The translations under genes were made by a program, and so were the position numbers. Of a DNA stretch of 23,251 nucleotides, positions 23,221 through 23,251 are shown in pieces; within the stretch, counting starts at the first letter, position 1; each line of letters begins with the position of its first letter. The notes beneath the pieces were generated by a model that worked only from the letters and a program-made list of their open reading frames with translations, was not told the origin of the DNA and made no database searches. The DNA comes from RGIG3135 sp964477115 (GTDB lineage Bacteria > Actinomycetota > Coriobacteriia > Coriobacteriales > Eggerthellaceae): positions 1-23,251 of the forward strand of contig CAYZCY010000027.1 of NCBI GenBank assembly GCA_964477115.1. The letters are read 5' to 3'.

Positions 23221-23251
23221 AGGGAGGTGCACTGCGCTGCCGGTTTGCTTT

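Noticed and set aside
1..23251. CRISPR arrays, insertion sequences, prophage or integrase genes
   Set aside because: No regularly spaced repeat-spacer units, transposase motifs or terminal inverted repeats are seen; the only repeats are the operator array, the short rho repeat and the gap duplicate.

Overview
The window is about 60% GC and looks like an actinobacterial genome, most likely Coriobacteriia (Eggerthellaceae or a relative). This is inferred from the family mix: short-form HisG with HisZ, a Rho with a long Ala/Glu/Arg-rich extension, small MCFRP-type zinc-ribbon proteins, and a cytoplasmic bis-MGD molybdoenzyme of the pyrogallol transhydroxylase / catechol dehydroxylase type. Every gene I can support lies on the minus strand, so the window reads from right to left. 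A run of exactly 100 N flanked by a 22-bp duplicate shows it is a scaffolded draft or metagenome contig.

Right part (23251 to 15778): a compact histidine operon, hisZ-hisG-hisD-hisC-hisB-hisH-hisA-hisF-hisI, with overlapping or nearly touching genes and a recognisable promoter upstream of hisZ. hisE and a histidinol-phosphatase gene are not seen here. When the duplicated 22 bp at the gap are merged, hisZ and hisG form a single open frame with no internal ATG, GTG or TTG start for hisG. This points to a HisZ-HisG fusion.

Middle part (15777 to 8290): a regulatory operon (slyD, an unrecognised ~106-aa protein, a soluble GAF-containing NarX-type histidine kinase, a NarL/LuxR-type response regulator) is followed by a molybdoenzyme operon. 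That operon has a large bis-MGD subunit without FeS-binding cysteines and a small FeS subunit with a transthyretin-like C-terminal domain, followed by two tiny zinc-ribbon proteins. The intergenic region ahead of the molybdoenzyme carries copies of the dyad TAGCC-N4-GGCTA spaced 21, 21 and 22 bp apart. A further copy lies ahead of the slyD/kinase/regulator operon. I infer that the response regulator binds these sites and links sensing of an aromatic or other substrate to expression of the enzyme.

Left part (7719 to 1): housekeeping genes in one tightly coupled run. These are a small transaldolase, Rho (with a disordered, N/Q-rich extension), an SppA-like signal peptide peptidase, a divergent methionyl-tRNA synthetase-like protein with an eroded KMSKS loop, and a CapA-like protein cut off by the left edge. 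The ~570-bp gap at 7720-8289 holds an inverted repeat over the transaldolase promoter, a terminator and a structured stretch of unknown role.
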